From the NCBI RefSeq assembly GCF_001640805.2, contig NC_066844.1, positions 5,891,528 to 5,955,527 of the forward strand: a DNA stretch of 64,000 nt, read 5' to 3'. Position numbers and translations under genes: made by a program. Under the pieces are notes generated by a model that was not told the DNA's origin, did no database searches, and was given only the letters and a program-made list of their open reading frames with translations. Source of the DNA: Lates calcarifer (Eukaryota > Chordata > Actinopteri > Centropomidae). Every line of letters starts with the position of its first letter. Position 1 is the first letter of the stretch. This document shows positions 1-11,800 of this stretch, piece after piece.

Positions 1-3000
1 TCAAACCTCTTTGGACCTCTTTGTAGCAACTAATTACCAAACTCCTCTGTAAGCACACATTATGCCGGAGCTATTGTGCACTACTGCTGTTTTATATTTA
101 CATCTCATCCATTTAACTGACATTTTAATCCAAATTGGTTTGCACTGAGCGGGTACTGAAGAGTTCAGAGTAGTGCTCAAGGACAAATACATCAGGTGTT
201 TGTATATAGAACTTAATTACAGTTATAGACATAAAGCGATTAACAACAGGCTCACTGATTCATAAAATCAACAACTTCCAACTGTTAATCCTAAATAAAG
301 ACAGTGGAAGAAACCTTGAAAATGGCCTCAAAGGATATCCACTTTTAAGGACAGTCAGGAAAGCATTAGCAGCCAACGGACCGAAAAAGAGGCTCATGGT
401 TGCTGATGTGTCAACTGTTATATTGCTCTGTTGGGACCACTACGCATTCATACTGCAAGCAACACAATCAAGTTGTCAGAATTCTCAATTTCCTGTACAT
501 CTGGCGCGACCAGGAAAACTCAGCCAACGCACAGACGATCAACAAGTTTTGCTGGCCACAAAAAAGTTGACCGCAGCTACACTCCTCATGGACACTGGCC
601 GTCAACAAGCAGTCAGAATCCTGATAAATGGATCTGTCTGGCAAGCACAAGTGGAAGAGTTGTTGATGGTCATTACAGTCACTCAAAGCTGTTTGAAGGA
701 CTGTAAAACTGTTATTTGGAAGACTAAAGGAAGAATCAACCCCAAAACAAAGGACTGCATCCATTACCGCACCCATCACTGGAGCCAGCTATAATTTAGG
801 ATGTTATTTTATGACTTTTATATTTTATGACTGCCTTTTTGTTGACCAAAAGTAGGTTACTTCATGATAGACAACAAAAAAGTGCCATTAAATCTTGTTT
901 AAATATGTTTTATATAAAGATTTAGCTGCACAAGACAACTACAGTAGGAATCAGCCTGTTCTACAACCTACAGCTGGTCAGGATAAAGTGGCACATCAGT
1001 CAAGTCACAGTGTGAACGTGCTGTCAGACCACTCAAAGATTTAACGGTTTCATTGTTTTGACATAACATGAGCTGTGTATTTATCACGTCTTGTCATTAC
1101 AGTGTTCAAATTAACCTGAACTAGCTTCACGGTCCACAGCCACATTACATATCACCGCTCTATCACTGACAGAAGTAAATAAATTATTCACACACAAAAG
1201 CAGGGAGAGAGAGACCCAGCGGAAAACTCCCGGGGCACAGTTGCCCCATTTGCAGTTGTGGGAAATCTGTCAGAGCAGGAGTGCCTTCCCTAGAGGGACA
1301 GAGGACAAATGACACCCACTCTCTGCATTCAATTACTACGAGAGCGGCCATGGGAGCCAAATCCTGCAGGAGTCCAGGCTTCACAGAATGGAGAGACTCT
1401 CACATACACACACACACAGACTTAAGTAGAACTGTCTGCTGCAGTCAACTCCAATTACCACTGTCCACTACTAATGCACAACATGTGAAACTAGAAGAAT
1501 CATTCCATCTTTTACCCCCCTTCCACAAAGTTACATGTGGATTATGTTTTCATGTTTCTTTGCATAATTCCTAAAAACATAATTTCACAGACTTTAATTG
1601 CGAATCACAGCAAATTAGTGGTCACTTTAAATCCCAGTGAGTCCAATACAGTGAAATAAGTACAGCAAATTACTTGAAAAGAAAAAGGCTTTGTGAAAAA
1701 AGCACGCCATGTCGGTCTGCCACACATGCCCACAATTATATGTAAACAACCTCAATCTTATTCCAAAGGAATTTTAATACAATATGCAGCATCTTTGATA
1801 CATCACAAGGAACTGATTTGTTTCATAAACATTTTTGCAAAATGCTCTGCACACTGCCTTCCTGCAAAACTCTGCTGTGGTGTGTCCCCAAGTGACACTA
1901 GACATATCCTAGTACAGCACATTATGACACATCCATAATGATAACCTAACCCACACACACCACCTCATTATGTTCTCCGCCTATGCAGGAGACCTCAGTT
2001 TTCCTTCCACGGTAGCTCTGTGTGCTCCCTGCGGCCAGCAGTCTATTTCTAAATGGCTGCCGTTGTCAGTGATTCAGCGTAGCAGCGAGCGGGTCAAGGG
2101 GTCTGACCTGATGTTCGCACATCTCTCAGCTCCACTTGAGAGGAAAACATTGACCACTTAACCCTGCTCTGCTGTAGCCCGGCTATACATTAGCTCCATG
2201 TCACACAGCAGATTCTGAGTGGGTCAAGATCACTGAGTAAGTTTACGTAGATTAATGTTAAAAGAAGTCACAAGTTACTTTCTAATACAAGTCTGAACAA
2301 GAAGTAGCGAGCATCAGTACTCTTTTTCAGTGTACTCACATATCATATATCATTATTATGTGCACCTCTCGGGTTAAGTCTTCACAAAGTTGCCCTGAGA
2401 CACATGTCTACGTGATAGTCCAACTACAATGACTGCATCAGTTTGCATGTGTGGGTGGAGTGAGGCATACAATACATGTGTTTTATTGCCAGAATCTCAG
2501 AACATTAGTTAGAGGACAGTAAACTTCCTAAACTGCCCTGGGACAAAACTCTGGTTTGGTAAATATTGCACTAGTTCTGAATACTTTTGGCATTACTGAT
2601 GAATGATGAAGATGTCTGGTTTGTCTGGCTCAGGGACAACATAAGTGTGGCTGTCACTTTATATAATTAAAAGGCAGAATTGCCTAGCTGTACACAGAGA
2701 GAGGGTTATAAAACTTGGTTTATACAAGCTGAAGTGTAATATTATTCTACACAAATCACTTTCAACAACCTACCGAAAGAAGTTGACTTTATAGCTCTAT
2801 ATAAAGGAATTTCTTATACTAATAATTTGATAGGCATCATTCAGGAATCCTGTAAAATAAAAGAGTAGACCAACACCAACTGCCATAACATTTCTGACTT
2901 AATATCACACTGTTACTTGTTTGCGTTTCCATTGTGTCGTGAAGTATCACATGTCAAATTAGGATATATTTCATGAAGCCATACAGAGTAGTGAAAGCCA

Positions 3001-4945
3001 ACTGCTGGTGCGGCGCTCTGCTGGATGTTACTGATCCTCCAGCTAAGCCCATGAAGCCGTGCATATATGTGTGTAAGACAATAGCTTCTGTAAAGCACCT
3101 CTTGCTGTTATACTGAGCGGGACAGCGAGCTCTGTTTCCACACCTGTTGCCCTGGGCCATAAGGGACAAGCTATCTTCATCGCTCTCACTCTTCACTTTC
3201 CAGTGGACTGTGCTTTTGACAAGCTCAGCCATATCATCATAAAAATTCAGTGCCCACGCTGATAAGGCCAACCTATACCTGACTAAACCCAGGGGCTTAG
3301 GGACTTGTTCGCATTTCACTGCAGTCCAAGAGAGGGATATGTCATGACTGCATGTGGAGGCTTTCAGAAAAGCAGCACAGAATTATCTGAAGTCAAAAGC
3401 AGAAAATAAGTCCACACATTCAAAAGTCGTCATAGATGAGCCTCTCAAGAAGATCGGATGCGAAGATATTTGATTTGGAAGAGGAAACTACCACAGAATC
3501 AGGCAGTACACCACATGTTACTGGAACTGAGATGATTCTTGAAGAGCTTAGAGGTCTTTAGTTTGATGTTTAGACCCTAATTTCACCTCACTTTGGCCGG
3601 CGTGGGCATCTTTACAGCACAAAATAGTTTTCAGTTACAGTTACAGTGACCTTTTCTTTCTTCTCTAAGTGTTCAACTTTTAAGTCTGAAGTTTCCACTT
3701 AGGATTAAACCTGATTATGAAATACGGGTTGAGAGAATGTTTTGCTGAATCTAACATTTTGCAAAGATGAAAGGAAGATGTGATGTAAACTGCCGTTGTG
3801 TGTGCGTAAGCTCGCTCCGCAAAGATTGGATCCAGACCTGGCGAGAGAAAAGGAAACCAGGCGTCTTCGTGTTTTTTGGTATTGATTGTAGGAATTAGCA
3901 GGGAGGAGACAACATGCCCTCAGGTTGGGAGAGATGAAGTTGTCCTAAATTATTGCTGAACAACTTTGAAGTTGTATCATGGAACTGTTGGAGGCCAGCT
4001 CTCCTTTTTTTTGCTTCTTTTTTCAGTGCAAAAAGACACAGCATGATAGAGTATAATTCAAACCATCTTTAATACAAACCACAGAAGCATAAATAATTGA
4101 ATAAAATCGGCAGTGGTTTTTTGAAATGCACCAGCAAATAAGTCTACAACATTTTTTCTCTCTCTTGGACCCATTCTAAGAAGTCTAAATCCTGTGGTGG
4201 GGAAAGAAGTGAAGGAGACTGAGACTCTGGTTTTGGCTGGCTCTAAGTGGGCCTGGCTTGCATGTGGCTGGGAGGAACCAATGCCCTGGCAAACCATGTG
4301 GAAATACTGTGCATCAAACACCAACAGGGCCCATATAACACATAAGTTTCTAGCCTGGCATATGAACACACACATTTAGCTTTTAGTGTGATTGTTCATT
4401 CATGCAGTGCTTGTCATGAATCAGAAAGTTCAGATCAGGCTAAAATATATAAAACCTTGGATCATTTATGAAGGGATCTCCCAAAAGAAAATAGGTCTAG
4501 CCAATATTTAAATGCAGAAGTTAGTCTTTGAGGAACTAAAGTAATATCCAAAAAGAAAATGAGGTATTATCTGCTCCTTAAATCTACAAATGAGAAGTTT
4601 AAGCATTGTTGAATTCAAATTATTTCTAGCTAACTTTGCAGTTGGATCTTTTTTTCTCTCCAGGTTTTGGGGGGTAAATGATTTAGCTCACTCTGGGGGG
4701 CAGGCGGGCTCATTAATTGATCTTTAACCTTAGAGTGAGAAACCAAAACACTGGCTACAACAGAAACAACATTATTAAGGCAGGCTGAGCAAACTTAGAC
4801 ATTAACTGCACTTCTAACAAAGAAGAGGGCCACCACACACCTCACATCTGTCACAATAAAATGATTTGCAATTATGTTATTACTTAAGTGATAATTTAAT
4901 TAAACCTTTCATCATCAAAAGCAGAGCAGACTGCACATCACTTAC
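1..4945 (-). other. Partial intron 2 of the EphB-type gene
   Basis: This stretch lies downstream of exon 2 on the minus strand. Exon 3 of Eph genes is large (over 600 nt, ligand-binding domain) and would show as a long minus ORF; none here carries the expected Eph motifs, so the intron continues beyond position 1. Mid-sized ORFs near 396-794 (+) and 2954-3319 (-) have protein-like composition but no recognisable domain and no convincing splice context. A short (CA) run sits at 1400-1421. Otherwise I see only ordinary AT-rich non-coding DNA. Confidence 0.7.
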
Positions 4946-5025
4946 GCTGTTGTCACTCGACCCTGACACAGGGTAGACTGTCCAGCCCAGCTCCGCTGTG
5001 GCTGTGGTGGAGTCCATGAGTGTCT
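4946..5025 (-). CDS. ephb2-like: EphB-type receptor tyrosine kinase, exon 2 (start of mature extracellular domain)
   Basis: Minus-strand text runs branch-like ctctaac (A near 5055), a pyrimidine tract, cacag, then the exon from 5025 to 4946, then gtaagt at 4945. The 80-nt exon begins in phase 1, matching exon 1, and translates to ETLMDSTTATAELGW, then TVYPVSG, then SSDNS. The first 15 residues are the strongly conserved N-terminus of EphB receptors; the DSTTATAELGW form is closest to EphB2, while mammalian EphB1 has DTRTATAELGW. From family knowledge this exon is normally about 65 nt and ends after the SG codon pair, which here falls at 4961. No GT is present there, and the next usable donor, AGC|gtaagt, is 15 nt downstream, so five in-frame codons (SSDNS) appear to be added. 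Exon 3 should resume with the WEEVSGYDE segment but is outside the window. Exon identity is very likely; the exact paralogue is less sure. Confidence 0.9.
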
Positions 5026-5400
5026 CTGTGGAGAGAAATAAAGAAAGTAGGTGGTTAGAGCATCTCCTGACAACGGCCTGGAAACCACTTGAGTATTTAG
5101 AAGTGTTTTGAGAGACAGAATATAATGTTTAGTCTAAAAAATGAAGAGAAGAAAACAGTGAAAAATATCCACTGAAAGATCCCAGAGCCAAAATACTGAT
5201 GTCTTCACCAATACTTCAAAACTCATATTCAAAGTTTAAAATGATGAAAAGCAGCAATAAAGAAGAAATACATAAGAATAAATAAATACTGCATTTTTGC
5301 TTCACAAATGGCAATTTGTACATACAGACTATCTGAGTTTATGGTTGTAATTAGTGCACCTCAGGTTTAGGCTATTATCTAAACTGCCATCATAGTGAAT

Positions 5401-5480
5401 AAGTCAATTAACTGGTGAGTGAATCAGCAGAAAAATCAATCAGCAACAATTTTGTTGTTTTTTATGATTTTGATTTTAAA
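5401..5480 (+). repeat. Dispersed teleost repeat, fragment (copy 1)
   Basis: Text agtcaattaactgg...gaatcagcag-aaaaatcaatcagcaacaattttg matches the opening part of the same family as the copies at 38204 and 57521. It lies about 375 bp upstream of exon 2 within intron 1. Confidence 0.45.
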
Positions 5481-7636
5481 ATCACATTGGGCTTTGTGAA
5501 CTTTCATGACATTTCTGCTGTAGAGGCACACATTGATATAATACATGTGTTAACATATGGACAGATAGCTAAAAGTTTCCCAACAGGTCAGACACATCCT
5601 GGTCTGCATACTAGCTCTGTGGGGAAAACAACAAGCTGGAGGAGCAAATTTCCACAGAGCAGAGAAGGGGGCCACCCTATATGCCATGGAAAGAAACACC
5701 TCTGGTAATTGGGGTCAAAGAGAATGTGCCTCCTGTCTGTCATGAGGTCCTCAGTGGCACAAATTCCTCCAGCCCAACTCAACTGTCTGCCATACGCTCA
5801 CTGAACCGCTCATAGGTGTCACCTTCCTTCCCTCCTTTTCCGTACCCTCTGTACTTGTGCCCTCGTGCCCTCTTTTCCATCCCTGACATCCTTTCAGCTA
5901 CTCTGTATGTAACAGAGGTGCGGGTCTAATGAATTTCTCCTGCTGATTAGGCTTGTGTCAGTCTTGCTTTCCAGTGTTGAGCTGTGGCAGATGGAGAGAG
6001 CATTCATCAGGTTTGAGGCGTCAGCTGCAACCCCAAAATGCCACAGAGGGATTTAGAAAGCCCCTCGCCAAACACGGCTACTAAGCTTAGCATAAGTCAC
6101 AGCCAGTGACCGTAATGCAGGCCTGGGGAACAACTGCATGCTGCAGTTACTTCATTAATGCTGCGATATGAACTGACTGAATTGGTGCTAATAGTGTGGC
6201 TTAATTGAAAGTAGATTCTAGTGAAGAAGAAGAGCCCCAGAAATCAGATAACATGCTCTTACTACAGGTAATGAGTGGGAGAAATCAAAGACAGAGGATC
6301 TGAAGTTACATCTCACTGGATTTTGTTTAATGCTCGCCACATACCCAGCTCTGTACCAGCATGCAGGATTTTTTAGAGACTTCCAGTTGTTTCATAACCC
6401 TGGATTTCCTCTGATTTATATTCCAGCGAAAGCCACAGCTTTTAATTAACAGGCTCCACACGCATTGGTTTATTTCAGGGCCTTCTGCTGACTTTCTGCA
6501 TCTCAGCCATACTCACAAGGCATAATACTAGATTTCACATCCTATTCAGTTATCACAAAGCCCAAATCGTATAATTAGGCAGATGAGACTGCAATTGAGC
6601 AGCTATTGATAACCTTGTGTGTGACTCAGAGCCGAGCAGCCTACATGGGTGTTAGGCATTGCAATGGTAATTATCCCCCATAATGATAACGATAATTAGT
6701 GGAGGAGTAAAGTGAGAATAATGAACCCCCTCTGTGGTGGTTTAGGGAGTGTTGTGGGGGAACAGGGAGCGAATTTCCCCAGGAATGTTAACACAGACTG
6801 GGTGACACCCCACCCCTTTCTCCCCATCCTACTCTCTCTCTCTTTTTCTGTCTCTTGTCACACTTCTGTTTATACCCACTCTCTCTTGCTCTCCAGCACT
6901 CATTCCTTCCTCTCAATAATTTTCTCTTCACTGTTTCTCCCGTCTGGCTCCTTCTCACCTCTTCCCTCTCTCTTTCCCTCTCTTTCATGTTCTGTCTCTC
7001 TCCTGCTATCAGTGGCCTGCATGCTGGACAAGTAGTACCTCACCCTGAAAGACTGATCACTTCTCTTCCTCCTGCTGTCTACACTTCACTTCTGGCAGCC
7101 ACACAGATTCATTACCTCCCGCGGAGCAGAGCAGCACATAGCTCACCACTGTCAGCCACCGCCTCGTTCTCAGCCTGAACCCCCAACCGTGGCAGAGCAT
7201 GGCTGCTCAGCAAGACCCGTTGGCTATTAATCAGGAGGACAGGGTATAGAGGTTCTCGTCTGAGTCCAACCGCAGGAATCACTTCTTTTTGTTTTTCCTT
7301 GCGTGTCTACGATGTGAGTATTTGAATTTTACCGCTCATGGGACAGGCACTGATGTCCTCTGAGAAAGAAGCTATAGACAAACTGTCCCACTGCTCACAT
7401 CTACTGTGTTTATGGATCAGTTACAATCAGCACCATGTGGAAAAATAACAGCAGGGCTGAGAGGGCTGACGACAGACCAATACTCACAGAAAAAATCAGG
7501 TCACAGAAAAGCAAACATTCTTGAGGCACTGTTAGGCAGCAAAAAAGTTATATTAAACTCCTTTAATAGGTCAGGTAATAAAATGACTTAAAGGCTTGGA
7601 CCTCACAGGATCTCCAGCAGGGCAGAAACAGCGAAA
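5481..7636. other. Intron 1 segment with enhancer-like text and a pyrimidine-rich tract
   Basis: From 5930 to 6710 the sequence is non-repetitive, with homeodomain-type TAATTA and CAATTA cores; from 6811 to 7010 it is strongly pyrimidine-rich. No gene seen. Confidence 0.5.
6540..6710. promoter_or_regulatory. Candidate conserved non-coding element
   Basis: High-complexity block rich in homeodomain-type cores (ataattaggc, gcaattgagc, gtaattatcc, gataattagt) and a tgactcaga AP-1-like site, with no ORF or repeat. Resembles vertebrate developmental enhancers, but conservation cannot be tested here. Confidence 0.25.
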
Positions 7637-7714
7637 ACAGATTCATTACACCTGGTACTCTTTACAAGTAATACGCCGGTAATTAATGTAGAATACCAGG
7701 TGTAATCAATCTGT
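7637..7714. repeat. 21-bp inverted repeat with 36-bp spacer
   Basis: Left arm acagattcattacacctggta (7637-7657) and right arm taccaggtgtaatcaatctgt (7694-7714) are reverse complements except for one mismatch. The spacer contains acgccggtaattaatg. It could fold as a hairpin, be a tiny MITE, or be a paired binding site. Confidence 0.85.
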
Positions 7715-7931
7715 CAGCCACTTCAATTAAGGTGTATTAATCAAGGTGTATAAATTTGAAACCATTGTACCTGATTAAATAAAGGCTTTTATAATAACTT
7801 TTTACCTAAAGAACATTTCCCTTGCTTTGACCAGCTTTTGCAACTTCAAGATGTGAACTTACTGCATGTGAAACTGATCTGCTTTGTTTTAGGACTCTTT
7901 ATTTTTAGTGCTAACTGAAAAGATTTTCATA

Positions 7932-7977
7932 TTGCAAAAAACACAGTTTATTTGCAAAAAACACAGTTTATTTGCAA
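7932..7977. repeat. 20-bp tandem repeat, about 2.3 copies
   Basis: The unit ttgcaaaaaacacagtttat is repeated head to tail without change and followed by a partial third unit. Confidence 0.9.
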
Positions 7978-8828
7978 TGTAATAAAACTGGTGAAAATCC
8001 TTTTGTTTTTACCCACACAGTGGTCATCAGCAACTTATTTGCACTTTCTCCCATTTTTCTGTTTTATGAGCTGTGTTCAAAGCAAAACAACCTTGTTACT
8101 GTGACTATGGTGATTAGTGTCTCCTTTAAGAGGGACAATCATCTGTAACCAATTCTAGTTTTTTGCAGTATATCCCATTAAAAACTGAAAACAAATTACT
8201 TTTTCTCCATGATTTATTAAAATAAAAGATTTTTATGCTTGCTCACGCTCAGAATAAAGCACCACGTCTGGTGCTGTGTGCAGCTCTGTTTGTAGTGTGA
8301 AGGACTTTCACGACAGCAGAATGTGATGTTCATGAGGACGCAGCTCTAAGATCTGATGACAAAGTGCAGCCTCTCAATTTCCCACTTACAGCGGTGAGTG
8401 TCTCTGCATTATTTGTGTGGCGATGGAGAGTGATGCATGTAAGTGTTCTAACTGTTTAACTGAGCTCATGGGAAAATGACCTCTACACTGGCGGTCAGCA
8501 GCAATACTTCACTGACTGCACAGACAAAGTTGACATGTTTTTAATTATGAAACATTTATGTGCAAACCATAATATCTATTTTTTGATAAATACAGAGAGT
8601 ATTAACAATATGATAGTAAATAATTAAAGCCTGGGTGTCTTTTTTTTCCTTTTTTTTAAAACTTGATACCCTCGACTGCAGAGGTGACTATGAATATGCA
8701 ATGAGACCTAGGAGTCTAAGAAAAGCCTGCTAAGCTGAGAGTGCTTCCTCCAACACTTCCTGAGACTAAGGAGAGTGTTTAGTGCTGATCTGAGAGAGAG
8801 CTCTCCAGTGAGAGGCTGTCTGAAGTGA

Positions 8829-8872
8829 CAGGAGGGGGGAGAGGAGGAGGGGGAGGTGGAGGAGGAGGGGGG
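8829..8872 (+). other. Purine-only G-rich tract
   Basis: Dense gga/ggg runs including two G6 and one G5 runs; G-quadruplex or triplex-prone. Confidence 0.7.
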
Positions 8873-11800
8873 CTGTGGTACTACAACAACACTCCTCTTC
8901 TCTAAGAGGGGTCAATGCTGCATCTCAGCTTTCTAAAGAAAGCAACAGCATTTTCAATGAGGGATACAGAGAATAGCTGTTCACAGAAAAGACATTTCAG
9001 CTCTAACAACCACAGCGACTTAGAAGATATACATTTTATACAAATACAAAGACTTCAGACTCAAAAGTAATCTGCAAGCCACTGTGTTCCAGCATTAATA
9101 AATGAGCACAACAGAGGATATTGAGGGTATCTCTCCACACAGCATCAACATGCTGTGTATGCTGCATTTCCCATCATTCACTGTGTATAAGATGTATTCA
9201 TCCATTTACTTTTTCTGCACCAGGAACTGTTTTCTCTTGGATATTTTATTTCTTCTTCCTGCCAGCCTGTTTCTCAACAGTTGCAGTTGGTTTACGATGG
9301 TGACTGACCATTCATTCTTTGTCCAAAGGGCATGGAAATCAGGGTTTGACAGATGGATGGCCAATTAGTTAGAGCGAACAGACAGATTTCTGCAGTCTGA
9401 GTGATGGATGGAAACTTTCCACACTGCCATGAGTAATCCCTCAACTAAACTACACCTTCCACCACATACACCTTTTCCTCAGGAAAAGAACACAAGTGCA
9501 GCTTTCCAAGCAAATTAACATTACTCGTCTCTCTATCACAAGTGTATACATGTTGATACGTGCATGTGCATAATTATATAGTTAAATGGCTGACTTGAGA
9601 TATTTTTCCTTGGCTCTCTTTTTCCCAGCATGAAGAACCCAATTTGACAAATTGCTTTGCAACTTATTGCATCACTGTTCAGGAAAAATCCTGCATATAA
9701 ATAACTTTGACATGGTAGCTCAAACCAGAATCAAAGAGAATATACCAATTTTCTAACAAAGTATCCTATATTTAGGGCCTACAGTTTAATGAGGATATTT
9801 TGAAGAAGCAATTGACCTCCAAAACAGCGTGAAGAAGCTCGGAGGCATGACTTCTTTTTATCTTTATCGCCAGCGGAACTGTAGCCTCTCCTCACTGTGG
9901 AACAAATCCCTCAACATTCAATTTAACATCGACATAAACCACATATGGTGCTTTCCATTGCTGTGATAATGTCAGCTAGCAGGGCTAAAAAGCAGCTAAA
10001 CATTTTCCCCATAAAAGCCATGCTGTGTTCAGTTCAGTTTAACCACTGCTGAAGGGTGCATGTGCATTTACTTGTGTTTCACTAAACACCTGAAACCACA
10101 GCATTTGATGGGAAATGTGGGAAGATTGTGGTATGCACTGCAGTTGCGGAGTAACATGAGCAAGCTGTTCATTGTGCTAAAAACAGAACCCTATATAGTG
10201 GACCCAGCACGGAAATCTGCCCAGATTAAGGGGCAAAGCAATGATATACCCCTGAGGGAGCCAGTGCAAGTGCAGAGACATGATTCATGGCTATAATGAC
10301 GGACAGGGCTACTGTATGGCCTGTTGGAAAGAATAACAGTCTGTTTCATTTAGAGGTAAGAAGTGGATGGAGCCCCCAGTCTAGAGAAACTCAGCTCAAC
10401 TTATCTGTCAGCACAAGCTGGGCCCATTAAGGTACAGTAGAGCTCCCACCACTGTCACATAACAGCATATCCCTGTGTGTTAAATGAATTCTTAATCCCA
10501 CTTTTACAATGAAACAGGGGCTTTGTGGACTACGTGGCACTGGCCCAAACCCCAGAAACGCAGCTTTTTTTTTTTCTTTCGTTTTCAAGGCTCAAAGGCA
10601 AACTGGCACGCTGCCCTGGGTATCCAGGGAACTACCCAGTGTGTCACTGGTGAGACATCACTGTGTCAGGGAGATTTATGTGCTGTGGAGGTTATTGTTG
10701 GGTCCTGAAAAGGCAAGTTTGGAGCCGGGATGATGATGTAGGTGTTTCGGGGAACGATGAGGTGGGGCTCAAAGTTCAGCCCCACCTCACCAAGTCTGCA
10801 GAGCGGTGTGTTTTCTGTGGCATGGAAAGATGAGGGGAGGAAGCTGGGTAGTTGATTTTGGCAGAGGGTGGTGCAGTCTGAAATATGGTACCACACACAC
10901 AAACACAAGCGCACAGAAAGTAGAGAGCTCTCAGTGCAGTAACTGTTGACAGAATGATACAGCATGGCGTTCCCAGGGGCCTCGAGCAGGATGTACGACA
11001 GTAATCCCTACACTGCCGAGCTGTGTTATCAGTCAGTGTAACTTAACTTGTCAGCAAGGCCAAAGAGCAATGGCCAAAAACAAATGTAAGAGAAACAAAA
11101 ACTACTACTTGACATATGACTGAAAAACTGTCAGGTCCTCTAATTGGACTGGAAGTTTCTTTAACTACTCATCCCAGGGATTTACTTTATTATTCTGATG
11201 ATGCAATTCAGTGTAATCTCATCTGCTGTCCAAAACATTCAATAACCAGATACTGTATTGGTTGCTGCATCTTTAAGCCCTGTGTTGTCCTCTTTTCTAA
11301 GAACAGACATTTGTATATTCATAACAGCAGATGTTTTTTTTTATAGCTTTAACCTTGCTCAGCTAGTATCATAGGTAATCATTCCCAATTAGACTAGCCC
11401 TTTTTCCAAAAACTGCTGTTGGAAAAGTTAGGGAGTGTCTTATATTTGGGCCAATAAATCCAGAACAAAAGATACTGAAGATCACCTTTTTTTCTGATCA
11501 GAGGACTCTACTAGATCAATGCATGAAAGCTCTGTAAAATATAACAGTTCAGTGCAGTTTAGCCCAAAAGCTAGCAGGACCAATTACTTTTTCAACAATC
11601 CACTATTCCATGGAAGACTGAACGTTATTCTTTCAGTTAACTTTCACTGTCCTAACTCACCTTGAGTTACAGCGGCCCATTGTCATGCCAATCATCTCAA
11701 TGTATAGCTTTTCTTTCCATGCATTAAGATGTGTTTTTGCTATTAGCAACACCTGTAGGTGTACCATTAGTGTCGTTTCACCATTAAAATGTAGTTAGTT

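Noticed and set aside
2954..3319. 121-codon minus-strand ORF considered as Eph exon 3
   Set aside because: It has none of the ligand-binding-domain motifs such as WEEVSGYDE or RTYQVCNV.
8258..8275. agcacca-cgtc-tggtgct hairpin
   Set aside because: Seven-bp arms are within what chance gives over 64 kb.
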